The notes beneath the pieces were generated by a model. That model saw only the letters and a list, made by a program, of their open reading frames with translations. It was not told the origin of the DNA and searched no databases. A stretch of DNA of 64,000 nucleotides, from assembly GCA_017354895.1 (NCBI GenBank), contig CP071495.1:3269001-3333000 (forward strand), read 5' to 3'. The stretch's first letter is position 1. Every line of letters begins with the position of its first letter. This DNA is from Podospora comata (Eukaryota; Ascomycota; Sordariomycetes; Sordariales; Podosporaceae). This document shows, in pieces, positions 1 through 12,499 of the stretch. Made by a program: the position numbers and the translations under genes.

Positions 1-3000
1 TGACTGACGGTCGACCACCGCACAGACAAACTCCTCCTGTCACAAAGGCCTGGACCCCAGCGTCGAGAAATCCGGTTACCGGTCGATCGCAACCACCTCA
101 GGCCGGCTTCAACTCACAGAACAGGCAGTCTGTGACCAACTCCCTCCGTGAGGTCAGTCAAACTTTACCACATTTCCCCGTATCCACCCTCCGCCTGCGG
201 GCGCCTCCGAGAGCCTGATTTAGCTTTTGCAGCTGCCACAGCAACTGGTGCAGACGCACGCCGTCTCTCCGCTTACCCCCAACTCAATCGTGTACAGAAG
301 CTTACATCTGCCGCAGGGTCAGCGAGTGCGTGTTAGATACTCCCCAGGGGCCGAGTTTTCAGGCACCTGTTCGAATGACTTCGACCCGGGCAGCTTTCGA
401 CTAACCAACGTGCTACAGAAGAAGCTCCCCAATTCGGCCGACCTTGCCAACGGGGCGAGACGAGATCAGACACAAATGATGGCCCAGAAGAAGGACGTCA
501 TGGACGCTCGCGTTGTGCCTGGCAACGCCGGGAAGAATGATGGAAAGGGTGCTAATGGTAATCGAGGGACCACATGCATACACACTCTGCAAGGCCTTGA
601 AACTGATCTTTTTCGCAGGCAATCGATCCGGTTTCAAGACAGATGCCTCCATTTCTAACTCGCGACTCGGTGCTGGTCGTGCTCTTCAACCCTGGACCCC
701 ACCCCCTGACACCACAACTGACCTTAGCCTTGAAAGTTCCAAAGAAGATGTCCGCGGTTGGGATCAGTTCGCAACCCACGAGAGGATGTTTGGAAACAAG
801 TCCACTTATGATGAGAGAATTTACACGACCGAGATCGACAGGAGCCACCCCAATTACGAGCAGAGAATCGCTCAGGCGGACAAGATTGCGCGCCAGATCG
901 AAGGGGAGGCACCCAAGTTTGCCCATGTCGCCGAGGAGCGCATTATGGACTTTGGTGGCGGCGGTGATGGCAGGGATGAAGAGGAGAAGTACGTCAAGCA
1001 CACAGGCATAGCCGCCGGTGACAATTCCGAGCTGACCCCCTCCCAGATACAGCGGTGTTGCCCGCCAGGACTTCCCTCCGTTGAGCAGCAACCGTGAGAA
1101 TAAATACACCCCACCAGCTCGGCGGGCTCCTACTGGTCAGTCAACAGTCAAGGGTGCTCCAGTGGACCCTGCTATCATTTCATCGCAATTGAAGGGTGCC
1201 CCGGCTTCTACCCAGCCCACGCCCAAGGTCGAGGATGTCAAGTCGCCTGCCGCCACGCCCACACCAGCCCAACCGGCTGTGGACAAGGCGGCCGAGCCCA
1301 AGGCGGAAAGCAAAGCTTCTGAGAAAGCTCCAGAGACCAAGCCCGATGTATCCGCAGCCCCCGCCAAGGCAGACCCCAAGGAGACTGTCGCTGCTCGGTC
1401 CTCGACTGCCACGGCTCGTGTTGGCTTCCCAGGTGCAAGTAGGGCGGGCGGCCCAAGCGCTGCAAACAACGTCGAGCGAGAAGTACTCAATGCTTTCAAG
1501 CAATTTTCCATCAAGGAGAGGAAGCAGGCTGATGCTGCCCGGCACAGCAAGGCCAGAGTTGACAAGGAGGTCAAGTTGACCGAGTTGAAAAAGTTCTCCA
1601 AGGACTTCAAGCTGTCCACTCCCGTGCCGAAGGACTTGATCCCCATCATTGCCAAGGACCCCGTCAAGCAGCAGGAGATCCAGGAGAAGGCGATTCAAAA
1701 TGCGGCCGAGATTGCCAGGAAGAAACAAGAGGCTGCTGCCAAGGAGAAGGAGTCTGCGGCCGCCAAGGTCAACCAAGCCAAGACGCCAGCCGAGCAGTCG
1801 AATGCCTCGACGCCCGCCGCGACGACTGATTCTCGCGCCAGCTCTCGCCCTACGGTTCCCCAACACTCCAACTCATCCGGTGCCCCCGGTCGCCATCCCG
1901 GAGGTCGCGCCTCTTACCATAACAGCAATGGGATCCAGCCTCCCTATGGCCAGTACAACCGGAACGGCCGTGGTGCTCAGCTTCCTCCCGGCGCTCAGGC
2001 TACCGGTCAGCTGGCCCAGCGTCTGAGAAATGTCGAGCAGCAAAAGATGCAGCACCCTCATATGGCTCAACACCCTCAGCCGGATATGCGTCTACCACCA
2101 ACCGGTCCTGCTAACAATGCCGACCCCAACTACGGTCGTCGCATCAGCGGTGTACCGCCGACCTATCTCGGTCCCAAGCTCAATCCTAACACCCAGGAGT
2201 TCAGACCCAATGCATTTGCACAACCCTTCAACCCGATGAACCCCATCAACCCCATTAACGTGGTCATCCCCAGCCAGGCCTCCAGCCCTCGTGCTTCGGT
2301 GAACATGATGGAAGTTCCCATCATGGCTCCTCCAGCTCCGGCGAAGGGCCAGCTGGTCCGCCGCAAGACAAAGGCGATTGATATCAAGAAGTGTCTTGTC
2401 CTTTCCAACATGGAGACTATTCAGCCTCCGACTAATCCCAAGAAGACCTGGGAGGAGAATGACGGTTTCAGACCCGCCTTTGACCACCCTCCCACTTGGC
2501 GTGCGGTTGACCCGGAGAAGGAAGAGCCCAAAGACTCTACCATGAGCATGACCTATAATGAGTTTTTCGAGAAGGTGCCGCGAGCTGGTGCGACCGTCGC
2601 CACTCCCAACCCAACGCATGCCATGCCCCAAATCCCGCACCAACACCAGCTGCCACCCTATCTGCAGCACGGGGGCCAGGGCATGGCTCCTCGCCAATCG
2701 CCCCACATGCCCCCGATGCAGATGCAGGCCGGCCAGCACGGACATGGACCACATGGACCGTACAACCCCGACGATCATAGGATGATGCACTCTAATTCGG
2801 CCCAGTCCTTCGCTTCCCCTAGAATGGGACAAGTTCCCATGGCCTACCCCCCTTCGGTGAATGCTCCCGGTCAGATGCCTTATGGCCAGCCTGTCATGCC
2901 TCAATACATGAACCCCGGTGCGCCTCAGATGGGTCAGTTCCGCAGCTTCTCAAATAACCCTCAGTTCATGCCGCAGCAGCCCCATCACATGGGTGCGCCT

Positions 3001-3309
3001 ATGATGGGTCAACCTCCCTTCATGCCACCTAACGGCATGGCGGTTCCTGGGCCCATGTATCCGGTCAGCGGTCCTCCGTTTATGCCTCCTGGTGCGGTAG
3101 CCCCGCAGCCGATGGTTGGATCCAATGGATTTCCCAGCCCTGGCCGGTCCGCTGCCGCCCCGATGATGGCTCATCAGGGTTCTCATCAGGGTTCTCATCA
3201 GGGACAGCCCGCCGTGTACGGAATGAGTCCCGCCATGACTTATCAGCAACCGGCCTATACCCCCCAGCAAGGCCAAGGCAAGTTTTCGGGTCAGCGTCCT
3301 CCCCAATGA
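1..3309 (+). CDS. PBP1: Ataxin-2 / Pbp1 homologue (5' end outside window)
   Basis: RNA-associated ataxin-2 family protein; in yeast it binds poly(A)-binding protein and acts in polyadenylation and stress granules. Exons read as <1-152, 233-557, 619-988 and 1047-3309, giving at least 1035 residues. Seen in order: an Lsm-like segment (RVRYSPGAEFSGTCS, then KKDVMDARVVPG); the LsmAD block at 760-990 (WDQFATHERMFGNKS, YDERIYTTEIDRSHP); a charged, Ala/Lys-rich stretch; a PAM2-like motif near 2170-2215 (PKLNPNTQEFRPNAF), the family's docking site for the MLLE domain of PABP; and a long Pro/Gln/Met-rich tail with a repeated HQGS unit near 3172-3200. The introns at 558-618 and 989-1046 have clean signals and restore frame exactly. 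The first junction (153/233) is the least certain, because the resulting residues before the Lsm strand do not look conserved. The start codon lies outside the window. Confidence 0.9.
2166..2216 (+). other. PAM2-like motif inside PBP1
   Basis: The encoded segment PKLNPNTQEFRPNAF matches the PAM2 pattern (LNxxAxEFxP) with Thr in the usual Ala position. In ataxin-2 proteins this motif binds the MLLE domain of poly(A)-binding protein. It lies downstream of LsmAD, as in animal and fungal ataxin-2. Confidence 0.75.
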
Positions 3310-4693
3310 GAGAATAGACCCGTCTACATTTGAGGTGGAGACCGCCATGTTGATGTCTGCCTCGGTCACTCGGGCTCTTCTGAGCTGCCTTATCCTTTTG
3401 TACAACTTTGGCCCACGACTGGACACGCTTGCACCCGCCTATTGAGAGGAAGTCCGAGAACTTTTTACTTTCGGCCTTCACGGCGACCTCGGTTGCGGCA
3501 AGCGAATCAAACCCAACAAGTCATTATGTATGTCAAGGTCGGCTGGCTACGATTTTTATGCAGGACGGGAGGGCGGGTAGGGAAAATTGAAGAAGCAGAA
3601 AAAAAGGAACCCATCACTTATTAGCTTTTTTCATTATTTGAGAAGAGCTTACACACGACACGGAATATCTTGCGTGGTTCTTTCGGTTGTGCGCTTTGCT
3701 GCCAGTTGCATTACCGCCCATCTTGGTATTTGTCGAGGCATTTTCTGTTCGGCAGAGCGATGTGATGTGGTTTTTCTTTTCTGTCTCTTTTTTTATTTGA
3801 CAACAATCAAACGCATGGAAGGGCGATAGCCAGAAAGGAGCAGGGGATGACGCAGAGGAACAGACATGGCAGGACATGACAGGAGGAAGGGGTGGTTGGG
3901 AGGGGAAACAGCAGCTTGTTATTGTTGTTGAGTTATGTGAACGGGTGTATGGGGGAGGGCGAGGCAGGCTGCTGTTTGATGCTGAAGGGGTTGACGGGTG
4001 ATGTCGAGGGTGTTGGGGGGGTGGTTTGAGTTGGGATGAGGAAAGGGTATGGCAGCTTGGCGTGTCCTATTTGGTTTAGGACTGAGGCTGGATACAGTTT
4101 GTGTGGGTGGCCGGTGGCAGTGACAGTGACAGTGACGGTGATTGTTTGAGAGAGGTGCGAAGTTGTCAGGGTGGGGGTAGGTTGATTGGCAAGGGGGTTG
4201 GGTTGGGGGATGACGAAGGAGGAGGAGGAGATTGTGGGCGGCGGTGGCGGTGGTGATGATGCTGAAGGAGAGGGTGATGGAGGAGGAGGAGGGAGAGACG
4301 AGTTTTGCTCGAGACTGATTCTCTCTGTGGTCCAAACAACATGAGGATTTTTTTTTCATCATGCGATAGATGTAGCTTACACAGCTAGCACGAATCCAGC
4401 ATGAGAATGTTAAAAGCGGATAGGGGGAGATGATTGGGGTTTGTTGGTGTCGATTGTTTGTGTGTTGCAAGTTTCCCGCTGTTTTTTTCTACTGATGCCT
4501 GCTCGTCCCTCGTCTCCGCCCTTTGTATAGAAGAGGACACCACCGTTGCGACGGTCCTTTGCTGTGATGGAGGAAAAATACCTAAAAGGAGCTCAACGGT
4601 GAAAGGGGAGGTCGACTGCGAGAGATGATGGGCCGTGAACGGGTGGTTTAGTAGTACTTGAGGGAAGGGGGAGTGCCTCGGTGAAGAGTGAAG

Positions 4694-4740
4694 TGGCGGT
4701 GGTGGTGGTGGTGGTGGTGGTGGTGGTGGTGGTGGTGGTA
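4694..4740 (+). repeat. (GGT)n microsatellite
   Basis: An almost perfect run of about 15 GGT units in non-coding DNA. Confidence 0.95.
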
Positions 4741-7700
4741 GTCGTGCGGGGGTGTGAGAAGGTGGAATGGAATGGTACGATGGCTGGTGGTGGGTTAGTG
4801 GGTGGCGACCTTGGAGGAGGTAGGGTGGTGTTTTGAGTTGAGTGGTATGTTACGTGATGATGGACTTGGGCTCTTTGATGAGGAGCACGGTTTGCAGGTC
4901 AGGGAGCGCGGGAGAAGGGGCTGTGATTATTGAGATGTTGGGTTGGATAGCCCGAGGAACTGTTTTGTGTCTGTGCCATGAGGGGGTGTTGGTTTCCGGG
5001 CGGAGTGGTAGTTCTAGAGGGGATGGGAACTCACTACGGTTATGGATTGCTTAAGAGATGCGGTGCTTTCTTTCAAGGGTTGTCGCTCAGGGTTGGTTGG
5101 TGAAGATTTGGCGGGTGTTAAGGAGGGAAGATGCTGTCTCTGAGCTCTCGGCGTTTTCATCTTTGGTCATCACACGGAGGTGGCCTGGTTGTCTGGTTGC
5201 CTGGTTGCTCCTCAGGAGGATGGTGTAAGCATGCCGCGCAGCTCTATAGCAACGGAACAAGGACTCGTCCAACCGACGCAAGCAAGGATGGACTTCTTGG
5301 GGATGTAGAAAAGACAGCATTGCACAATGGCGGACCTAAGATGGTCTGTCATACCCACCGATCTTTGTCAGATGGAATTTGGGGATGCACAACAGTCCAC
5401 CTAACTATAAGGTACCTTACATCGTTGGTGGTGTTGGTAATGAACGGTAATGGTAGTATCAAGATTGTCTCGCCTCGGCGCATGTGAATGGCAGTAGCGC
5501 TTGGGCGGAAAGGAAAAATAGCATCAGATACATTGCCCACCACATCTTTTTCCCTACCCTTCCAACACATGCAGGCGGGCGTATTCTGGGAAAGGTGTGT
5601 TGAGTGCTGGCGCGCTCACATGAAGAGAGAGCCTAAATAGGTAGGTACATACATCTACAAGTTTCAGGTTTGGGATGAAAGGATCAGTGCGGGAAAGGTG
5701 TGTGGTGTGGTAGGGCAGGGAGATCATTGGAGATCATGACCCCTTCATATTGCGATCTAGGAGACAGGATGAGTTTGTTATTGGAAACAGATTCATGGGG
5801 TGTAATGTGGTCTGCCATGTGAACTGTTGTGATGTTTTACTTGGTTTAGTAGTTGGTCGTTGATAAGTTGATGATGCGCATGGGGAGATAGTTTACTCAA
5901 CCGATATCACAACGCGCCTAGATCATGAGAATGTCCCTTCAGAAGCATGTCCATTGGTAGGTTATTGAGAGACTGATCTGACAATCTACCGACCAGCATC
6001 CGCTGTCTTTTATTTTCTTGGACTCACTCAGCTGCCGAAAAACCAATGTAAGTTTTTTCCCTTGGCTCAGGAGGCTGGAAGCACCTCCTGATATCCTCGG
6101 TTGAGGTGGTTGGTTGGTGGCTGGAAAACGGCCCTTACACAGCTTTCAACTTTCGAAAGCGAGGGATCCCAATGTTGAGGTGATTTTAGTCTTCTCACAA
6201 TGATCTCCCTCAGGGAGGCTGTGTACTATTTTTCCACTTCTCTGACATGTGCAAGTTTATGCGATCCGATGTGGTTCAATGCAAGACAGACTCGGGCGGG
6301 AAAAGGCTTGTTGTCTCGGAACAGAGGATTCAGGGGTGACCTGGGCTCGCTCGGGGAGCGGGGGAGGCGCGCACACACACCTCCAAGGTGAAGGATGATC
6401 TCCATGGATTGGGCTCCAGACTGCCGGGCTTGAAGAAGAATTGTTGGATTGGAATCGAAGGGTTGCACACACTGACACAGCGCTTGGCGAAGAGAATGCT
6501 GAATTAACATGAATTTGGGCGAGTGTTTCTATGATATGGAATCTTGGGGGGGGTATAAGACAACATATAAACAAAAGTCGAGATGTTACCTAGGTAGTGA
6601 GTGGCAAAAGGATCATCGCTGAGGAATGCTAGATCTGTTAGAGTCTAGACCAGATATCAGTAGAAACGTTGCGCTCGGTAGAGCCCGCAAGTCGCAAAAT
6701 AGCCAACGTAGACCTGTTGTGAAGTTTGTGGTTGGGTGGTGTAGGACCGACAAACTTGTCCTTCACCACTCGCTTACCGGAGTATTCTGCTGTCTCTGCC
6801 TCTTTCTCACATGTACTTTGTGGGAGGAGGCACACATGCGGTTTTTACACCGGGTGCGGGCCTGGGCGGGCCTGCCTATCGCGGGCTTTACCGCCGGCTG
6901 GTTGCGTGATCCTCTTGCTGACTTTTTTTCCCCCTCTGCAATCCTTGTGGTGGTGAGGGGTAATCGGGGGGTTGTTTGTGCTTCTTTTGTCCGTCAGCCT
7001 CCAGCAGCCGTCGGTGCGGACTGTGATAGCCCCTGAGTGGTGCCGAGTTTGAATCCGAGTGTTTTCCCGATGACTTAAGAGGCGTGGGTGGTGCATCGGA
7101 GCCAATGCAGGAACCATCGCAAAAAGATATCGCCACCTGCAGGTCCATCGTCGCTCAAAAAAAAGAGATTTCGCAGCTGACGTAGCTGAACGTGCAGCGC
7201 CGATGCGGTCCACGCCCTCATCCACCTCTTGTCGTCGTCGACCAACAGCTCCGTTTTCACGCCGCAGCAGATGTTGTGCATAATGGCATAATGGACGAGG
7301 TGGTGGGTGGAGTGGTCAGTTGTTGGTCAGTTTGCGTGGTCTGCGAGGGAGCGAGGGCGGCGTTGCCTGTCGGTTGCCGCCTCGGGGTTGCGCAGGGCAC
7401 ATACCGTAAGGCACACACACCGCCCAGCAGGGAGAAGGTGAAGAAGCATCTCAGCCAGTCAGGGGTAGAAGCTGCCCCTCCTTCTTCTCTTTCTGTGCGT
7501 CTTTCTTGTGTACCGTGATGAACAAACGACAACCTGCATCATTGCATCGCAGGTTCTGTCGATTTTCTCTTTCTGTGGACAGTCAGGGTCTTGCATTGAC
7601 CGCGCGGTCGGCGGCCGTCGATCATCAGGCCTGAGGGTGCTTGATCTCGACTGGGACAGGCTGGCCAGGCGCTGTCTTTGGAGCGATGTTCCCCGCCTGG

Positions 7701-9209
7701 ATGTCGGGATGTCGGGAGCCCTCAGCCAGCCAAAAGCTTGGTGGAGTTGACGGGGTTGACGTCGGGTTGGTTGCCGTCAACGGTTGAGCTGCACTGCCTA
7801 CGTAATCATGGAGGGGGGTGACAATTCCTCCAAAGAAACAGAAAAAGCAGCCGAAAAGCAGGCGGTCGAGAGGCCCAGTGGCTATTTTATGGCTCACTTT
7901 ATGTAAGGTACGGTTCGGGTAAACTCTCGGGATGATGTGCGACCTGCAACTTGGGATGTTTCTGTCGCTATTTTGGCAGTATTCTCGTCCCATGTGCTCT
8001 TAATTTGGCTTTTCGGGCTGCAGATGAGTCAAGCGGTTGGTCTTGGTGCAGAAAACCTGTAGAAGATCGGGTGGTTGCGGCTGTTTTCACGGCGGTCAGG
8101 ACGGTCTGTAATCGCAGGCCACTTGCCACTTCGTGATGGCTCAACTGTGAAACCGACAGCTTCTCGTTCGTATGTTCTGTTCGCATGGCTTCAGAGCAAA
8201 GTTCCAGAAAGCGGTTCCCTCTCGGACATAACCCCCGGGTTCTGCTGCGCAAGGCAGACACCGAGAGACAATTCGTCGGCCGTCGTCCCAAAGTGAACAT
8301 GTCCCCTCCCCATGTCTGCAGGGCCCAGCGCTTGACAAACAACCGGGACACGCGGCGTGCCGTGGTGGTCTGGATTGAGGCCACAGTGGCACAGTTCTTT
8401 TTTTCCTTTGGGGCTCCAGGGTTGATGAATTTTCTTCTTCTAGGGTTATGAGGGTTTTTTGAAGCGAACAAAAGGGGTCAGTGTTTCAAGTTTGTGGTGT
8501 TCGGGCCAGTCGGGCGCTTTCAACCAGGTTCCCCAGGATCTCGCCCAGACCAGACCTTTTCCCACCAGCCAATCAGAGACTAGAACGGCTCAGGCACCCT
8601 CGGGCAGCCATTGGATGAACTGACAGCTGGCCCCTGATGGATGGGGCACTTTTGGGTTGCAGCCCCACGGACGAATACCGAGTGCCCAGCGTCAGCGGCA
8701 GCCACACACAACGATTTTCCAGGGCAAGCGCAAGCGTTCCCCGTCACACCAGCGCCATCGTCGCACCAGTCACCAGTCCATCGTGCATTTTTCGGGCGGT
8801 CATCCTTCTCACTGGCTGTCCGGGCTTGTACCTGAATTTGCATCTTTTCTTTTGGGATGTTATCCTCAATCTGTCCCGCGCGCCTGTCCACCAATCCTTT
8901 TGCTCTGTTGCTCCCTGCCAGTGACCGACCCAGCGAGTGCTGTTTGAGGTGAAGTGAACAGGAGCGAGCAATTGCCACCGTCCGCAAAGATACCGAGTAT
9001 TGCCGTGAGTGATGGATTTGAGCGGATATTGCAGTGTAATGCCCTCTCTCACGGCCGCATTGAACACAGGCCGCAGTCCCCGGCAGTCCAGATGGCGTAC
9101 CGTGCAACCAGTCCTCTTCGAGGATCCCGATCCCCACTCTGACCCTGCTGCTTGGATCTTCTTGGACCGCAGCGGCCCAGCAGGGACGGGGGTGTCTTTT
9201 GCGGTGGAG

Positions 9210-9255
9210 CAGGGGGAGGGAGCAAGCAGGGGAGGGAGCAAGCAGGGGAGGGAGG
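9210..9255 (+). repeat. Short tandem repeat GGGAGGGAGCAAGCA
   Basis: About two and a half copies of a 15-16 bp purine-rich unit (GGGAGGGAGCAAGCAG) in the upstream region of the LPMO gene. It makes overlapping reading frames appear open on both strands. Confidence 0.85.
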
Positions 9256-9802
9256 GATGGGATGAGAGAGGCCGTTCGTCCAGTGGCGTCTGTCTGTCCA
9301 GTGTGCGTTCGAAACGGCAGGACGGGGGCCAATCGTCTCTGGAAGAACGGGTGGAACAGAAACATAAAGGAAGCTCTCCCTCTTTTTCAATCTTCCTTTT
9401 ATTCTGCCCTTCTCTCACCACGGCATCACGCCTCTCACTTTCCTTCAGCAGACCACACCACCCCGTCAAGGGCTTCGATTGATTCTTTTTCTTTTCGCTT
9501 TCCACACTTCACACTTCACTCAGAAGATAGCCCGGTGCTTTCGACAAGTGACGACACTCCCTATTGTTCGACAAACAATAGCCCCTCAGCCAGCATCAAC
9601 AATCAGCTTTGTCCACATTGACACAAGCACCCACAACTCCATTCATTACCAGTCTCCGAGCAGTGCTCAAATTTTCCAGACTTTTCCTCTGCGACCACTT
9701 GCAAGCTTTTCACTCCTTGAAAACGAAAACTTCAGAGAACCAATCGATCACTCGCCTATCCGGCATCCACAGAACCACCAAACAACAAACAAGAACTTGA
9801 CC

Positions 9803-11044
9803 ATGTTCTCCAACGGATTCGCTACCGGCGCCATCGCCTTCCTCATGGCTGGTGCCCAGCTCGCCTCGGCCCACATGGAAATCTCAGAACCTGCCCCCTT
9901 CAGGTCCAAGTTCAACCCCCATGCCACCAACATCGACTACACCAACACAGCTCCCCTCGCAGCCAACGGTGCCAACTACCCTTGCAAGGGCTACCACTCG
10001 GATCTCGGTACCGCCGCCGGTGCTCCCACCGCTTCCTACCGCCCCGGTGGCTCGTACCAGTTCAAGGTTACCGGCGGTGCTCCCCACGGCGGTGGTTCGT
10101 GCCAGGTCAGCTTGAGCTACGACAAGGGTGCCACCTTCACCGTGATCCAGTCCATCATCGGTGGCTGCCCGCTCGCCTCCAGCTACCCCTTCACCATCCC
10201 CGACGATGCCCCCGAGGGTGAGGCCATCTGGGCCTGGACCTGGAACAACAACATCGGCAACCGCGAGTTCTACATGAACTGCGCCCCCATCACCATCAGC
10301 AAGAGCGCCGCCAAGCGTGAGGTTGAGGCTCCCAAGGTCGAGGAGGCTGCCGTCCAGAAGCGTGCTTCTGCCGGCTTCTCCTCTCGCCCCGCTCTCTTCG
10401 TCGCCAACATTGACAATGGCTGCTCTGTCGCCGAGGGTACCGATGTTGTCTACCCCAACCCCGGCCCCGATGTCATCAACAACGGCGGCAGCACCGGCGC
10501 TCCTTCCGGCAACTGCGGTCCCGCCGGTGCCCCCGCTCCCAACCCCGGCAACGGCGGTGGTGATGCCCCCGCTCCCGCTCCCACCACGACTGAGCAGGCC
10601 CCAGTCGTTCCTCCCACTACCACAGCTGCCCCCGTCACCACCAAGGCTCCCGCCTCTCTTCCCGGCGGTGTCTTCATCACTGTTCCCACTCCTGACAAGC
10701 CCGTCACTTCGGCCCCTGTCGATGTCCCGGCTCCCCAGCCCACCACTCTCGTCATTTCCACTCGCCCTGCCAACACTCCCACTGCCGCCCCCGCCCCCGT
10801 TCCCACTGGCGGTGCTGGTCAGCAGCTCGGTTACCCTGCCGGCACTGCCTGCCAGAACGAGGGCTCCTGGAACTGTCTCGGCGACAGCTTCCAGCGTTGC
10901 GCCTCCGGCACCTGGTCTGTCGTCCAGGCCATGGCTCCCGGCACCAAGTGCCAGGCGGGTGAGGGCACTGAGCTCCTCGTCAACAAGCGTGCTTCCCGCC
11001 GCAGCTTCAGGTGGAGACAGGGCTCCAGACTCCAGCTTGCTTAA
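9803..11044 (+). CDS. Secreted AA11-type lytic polysaccharide monooxygenase with C-terminal X278-like module
   Basis: Intronless, 413 residues. AA11 enzymes are copper oxidases that cleave chitin. A signal peptide (residues 1-23, ending LASA) would expose His24 as the mature N-terminus (HMEISEPAPF), the first ligand of the copper histidine brace. The second His is about residue 95 in APHGGGSCQVSLSYD, and the family block GNREFYMNCAPITI follows. After the catalytic domain come two dibasic KR sites near residues 171 and 186, a Cys-containing stretch, a long Ala/Pro/Thr linker, and a cysteine module (CQNEGSWNCLGDSFQRC...GTKC) resembling the X278 module often joined to AA11. The tail ends in a basic peptide. 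ATG 9803 is chosen because it gives the ideal signal peptide; the frame is open further upstream but has no good start. Likely role: attack on fungal or arthropod chitin, or remodelling of the cell wall. Confidence 0.9.
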   Translation: MFSNGFATGAIAFLMAGAQLASAHMEISEPAPFRSKFNPHATNIDYTNTAPLAANGANYPCKGYHSDLGTAAGAPTASYRPGGSYQFKVTGGAPHGGGSCQVSLSYDKGATFTVIQSIIGGCPLASSYPFTIPDDAPEGEAIWAWTWNNNIGNREFYMNCAPITISKSAAKREVEAPKVEEAAVQKRASAGFSSRPALFVANIDNGCSVAEGTDVVYPNPGPDVINNGGSTGAPSGNCGPAGAPAPNPGNGGGDAPAPAPTTTEQAPVVPPTTTAAPVTTKAPASLPGGVFITVPTPDKPVTSAPVDVPAPQPTTLVISTRPANTPTAAPAPVPTGGAGQQLGYPAGTACQNEGSWNCLGDSFQRCASGTWSVVQAMAPGTKCQAGEGTELLVNKRASRRSFRWRQGSRLQLA

Positions 11045-12467
11045 GCTTTTTCTCTACCTTTTCGGAGATGGACTTCTGCAACTTGCTTGGACAAGGACAG
11101 CCATAGACATTGTTCTTGCGTGATGTCGATGGATTTGATGAATTCGTCAAGACCCCTTCTTTTTCGCTTCTAACCATACCCCCTCTTTTCGACCTTCGCT
11201 TCTCTGTTATACCCGACACACATTTCTCACATCGTTGGTGTCATTCGTTTATACATCACCACTTTTTGACCATATTTGATATTGGTCGACTTTTTTTTTT
11301 CCACCTTTCACGAAGGAGGGGTTCACAAACTGGGAAAGACGGCGTTTTTTCATTGGGAATTGGATCGGGGATGGATGGCAGGCAGCATCTGGTGGCAGCA
11401 AATTCATTTCGGGAGAGGACTTCATGTAACAATATGACTTTTTTTTCACACAAACATTTTTTTTAGAGAGAGAGGACAAAAGGGAAATGCATTTGGGAGG
11501 AACGGCTAGGGTGGTAGGACAGTTTAGATCGTCTCTTCTCGTGAGAGGAGATGGATGAGCAAAATTCCATCGCTTATGACCATACTTGAGTGATTTAAGA
11601 CTTGTGACCCTGTGGTGCCTGATATGGAATGCGATGGTAAAAGAAAAGCAAGACAACAGCTGTTGTATGCAACTCCCACCTGACACTGCACGCCATACTA
11701 TGCTGTCGAACGAGAGATGAAGTGTGACAATATGCCAGACGGCAAACATGCTACACGCATGTACAACCACCGTCTGGAGATTTCCTCCCATCCACTTCCA
11801 ACAGCCCACTGGTATCTCATGCGTCGATACTGCCATGTGGCTTTCCCGGTGGCGATGTCGAGCTCAAGAAAACACGGCCGCTACCTACCTTACTCAGTGT
11901 GTGACCTCCCTCCTGGCGTTAAACAAAGTCATATGCTTGCCACAAAACTTTGTATCAGAACTTGCTGATGTGATGCCTCACACACCACTGGACGAGATCA
12001 AAAAGCTTTCGAATGCTCGAGGTCCGCAACCGTGTGCCCTCTACATCATGTGGGAAGTCTGCGGCCTCTTCTCGCCCACCTACAAGAGGTACAGCCCAGG
12101 CGGTCAGGTTGCCGTATGGGTTGCTGTTTTGTTACCCAGACAAGGAAGTAGGGGTATCAGTTACCTTGAAGCTGGACTTCTCGATTCATCCCATCGTTTG
12201 GAGCCGGGCAGGGGGTTTGCACATTTTCTTTGACCAGGTAAGTTCCAATTCGGTGCTACGTGAGCTTTAATCGAACCTGTGGAGGGAATATCATGCCTCC
12301 TCCCGGTTTGGCTTCAGCGGGCTAAATTCCTATCAATTCTGATATTTGTGGAAGCTTGGTGGATAGTACATTAAGGCCCTGCCATTTCCCATCATGACAT
12401 GTATCCAAAGGGCTGTTTGTATAGCTGGGTTTTATTACATCGCAATCTGGAGAGGGTTTTTTTTTTC

Positions 12468-12499
<32 letters not shown>

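Larger units (their letters stand above)
3310..9802. other. Gene-poor interval between PBP1 and the LPMO gene
   Basis: About 6.5 kb with no open frame that resembles a protein family. The first few hundred bases should be the PBP1 3' UTR. The part from 3900 to 5000 is G/T-rich on the + strand and holds a GGT microsatellite. The last kilobase is pyrimidine-rich and probably contains the promoter and leader of the LPMO gene; a CCAAT box (CCAATCAGA) sits at 8569-8577. Several long open frames between 8580 and 9505 overlap each other on both strands and have no family features. No tRNA or 5S rRNA was recognised. Confidence 0.6.

Noticed and set aside
3919-4470. 183-codon - strand frame rich in Pro, His and Thr
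   Set aside because: Low-complexity translation of G/T-rich DNA; no support for a gene.
8580-9505. Overlapping long frames on both strands upstream of the LPMO
   Set aside because: Several mutually exclusive frames are open at once owing to GC content and a purine-rich tandem repeat; none has motifs.
11724-12233. 169-codon ATG-initiated frame after the LPMO
   Set aside because: No family features and within chance expectation; it lies in what should be 3' UTR and spacer.
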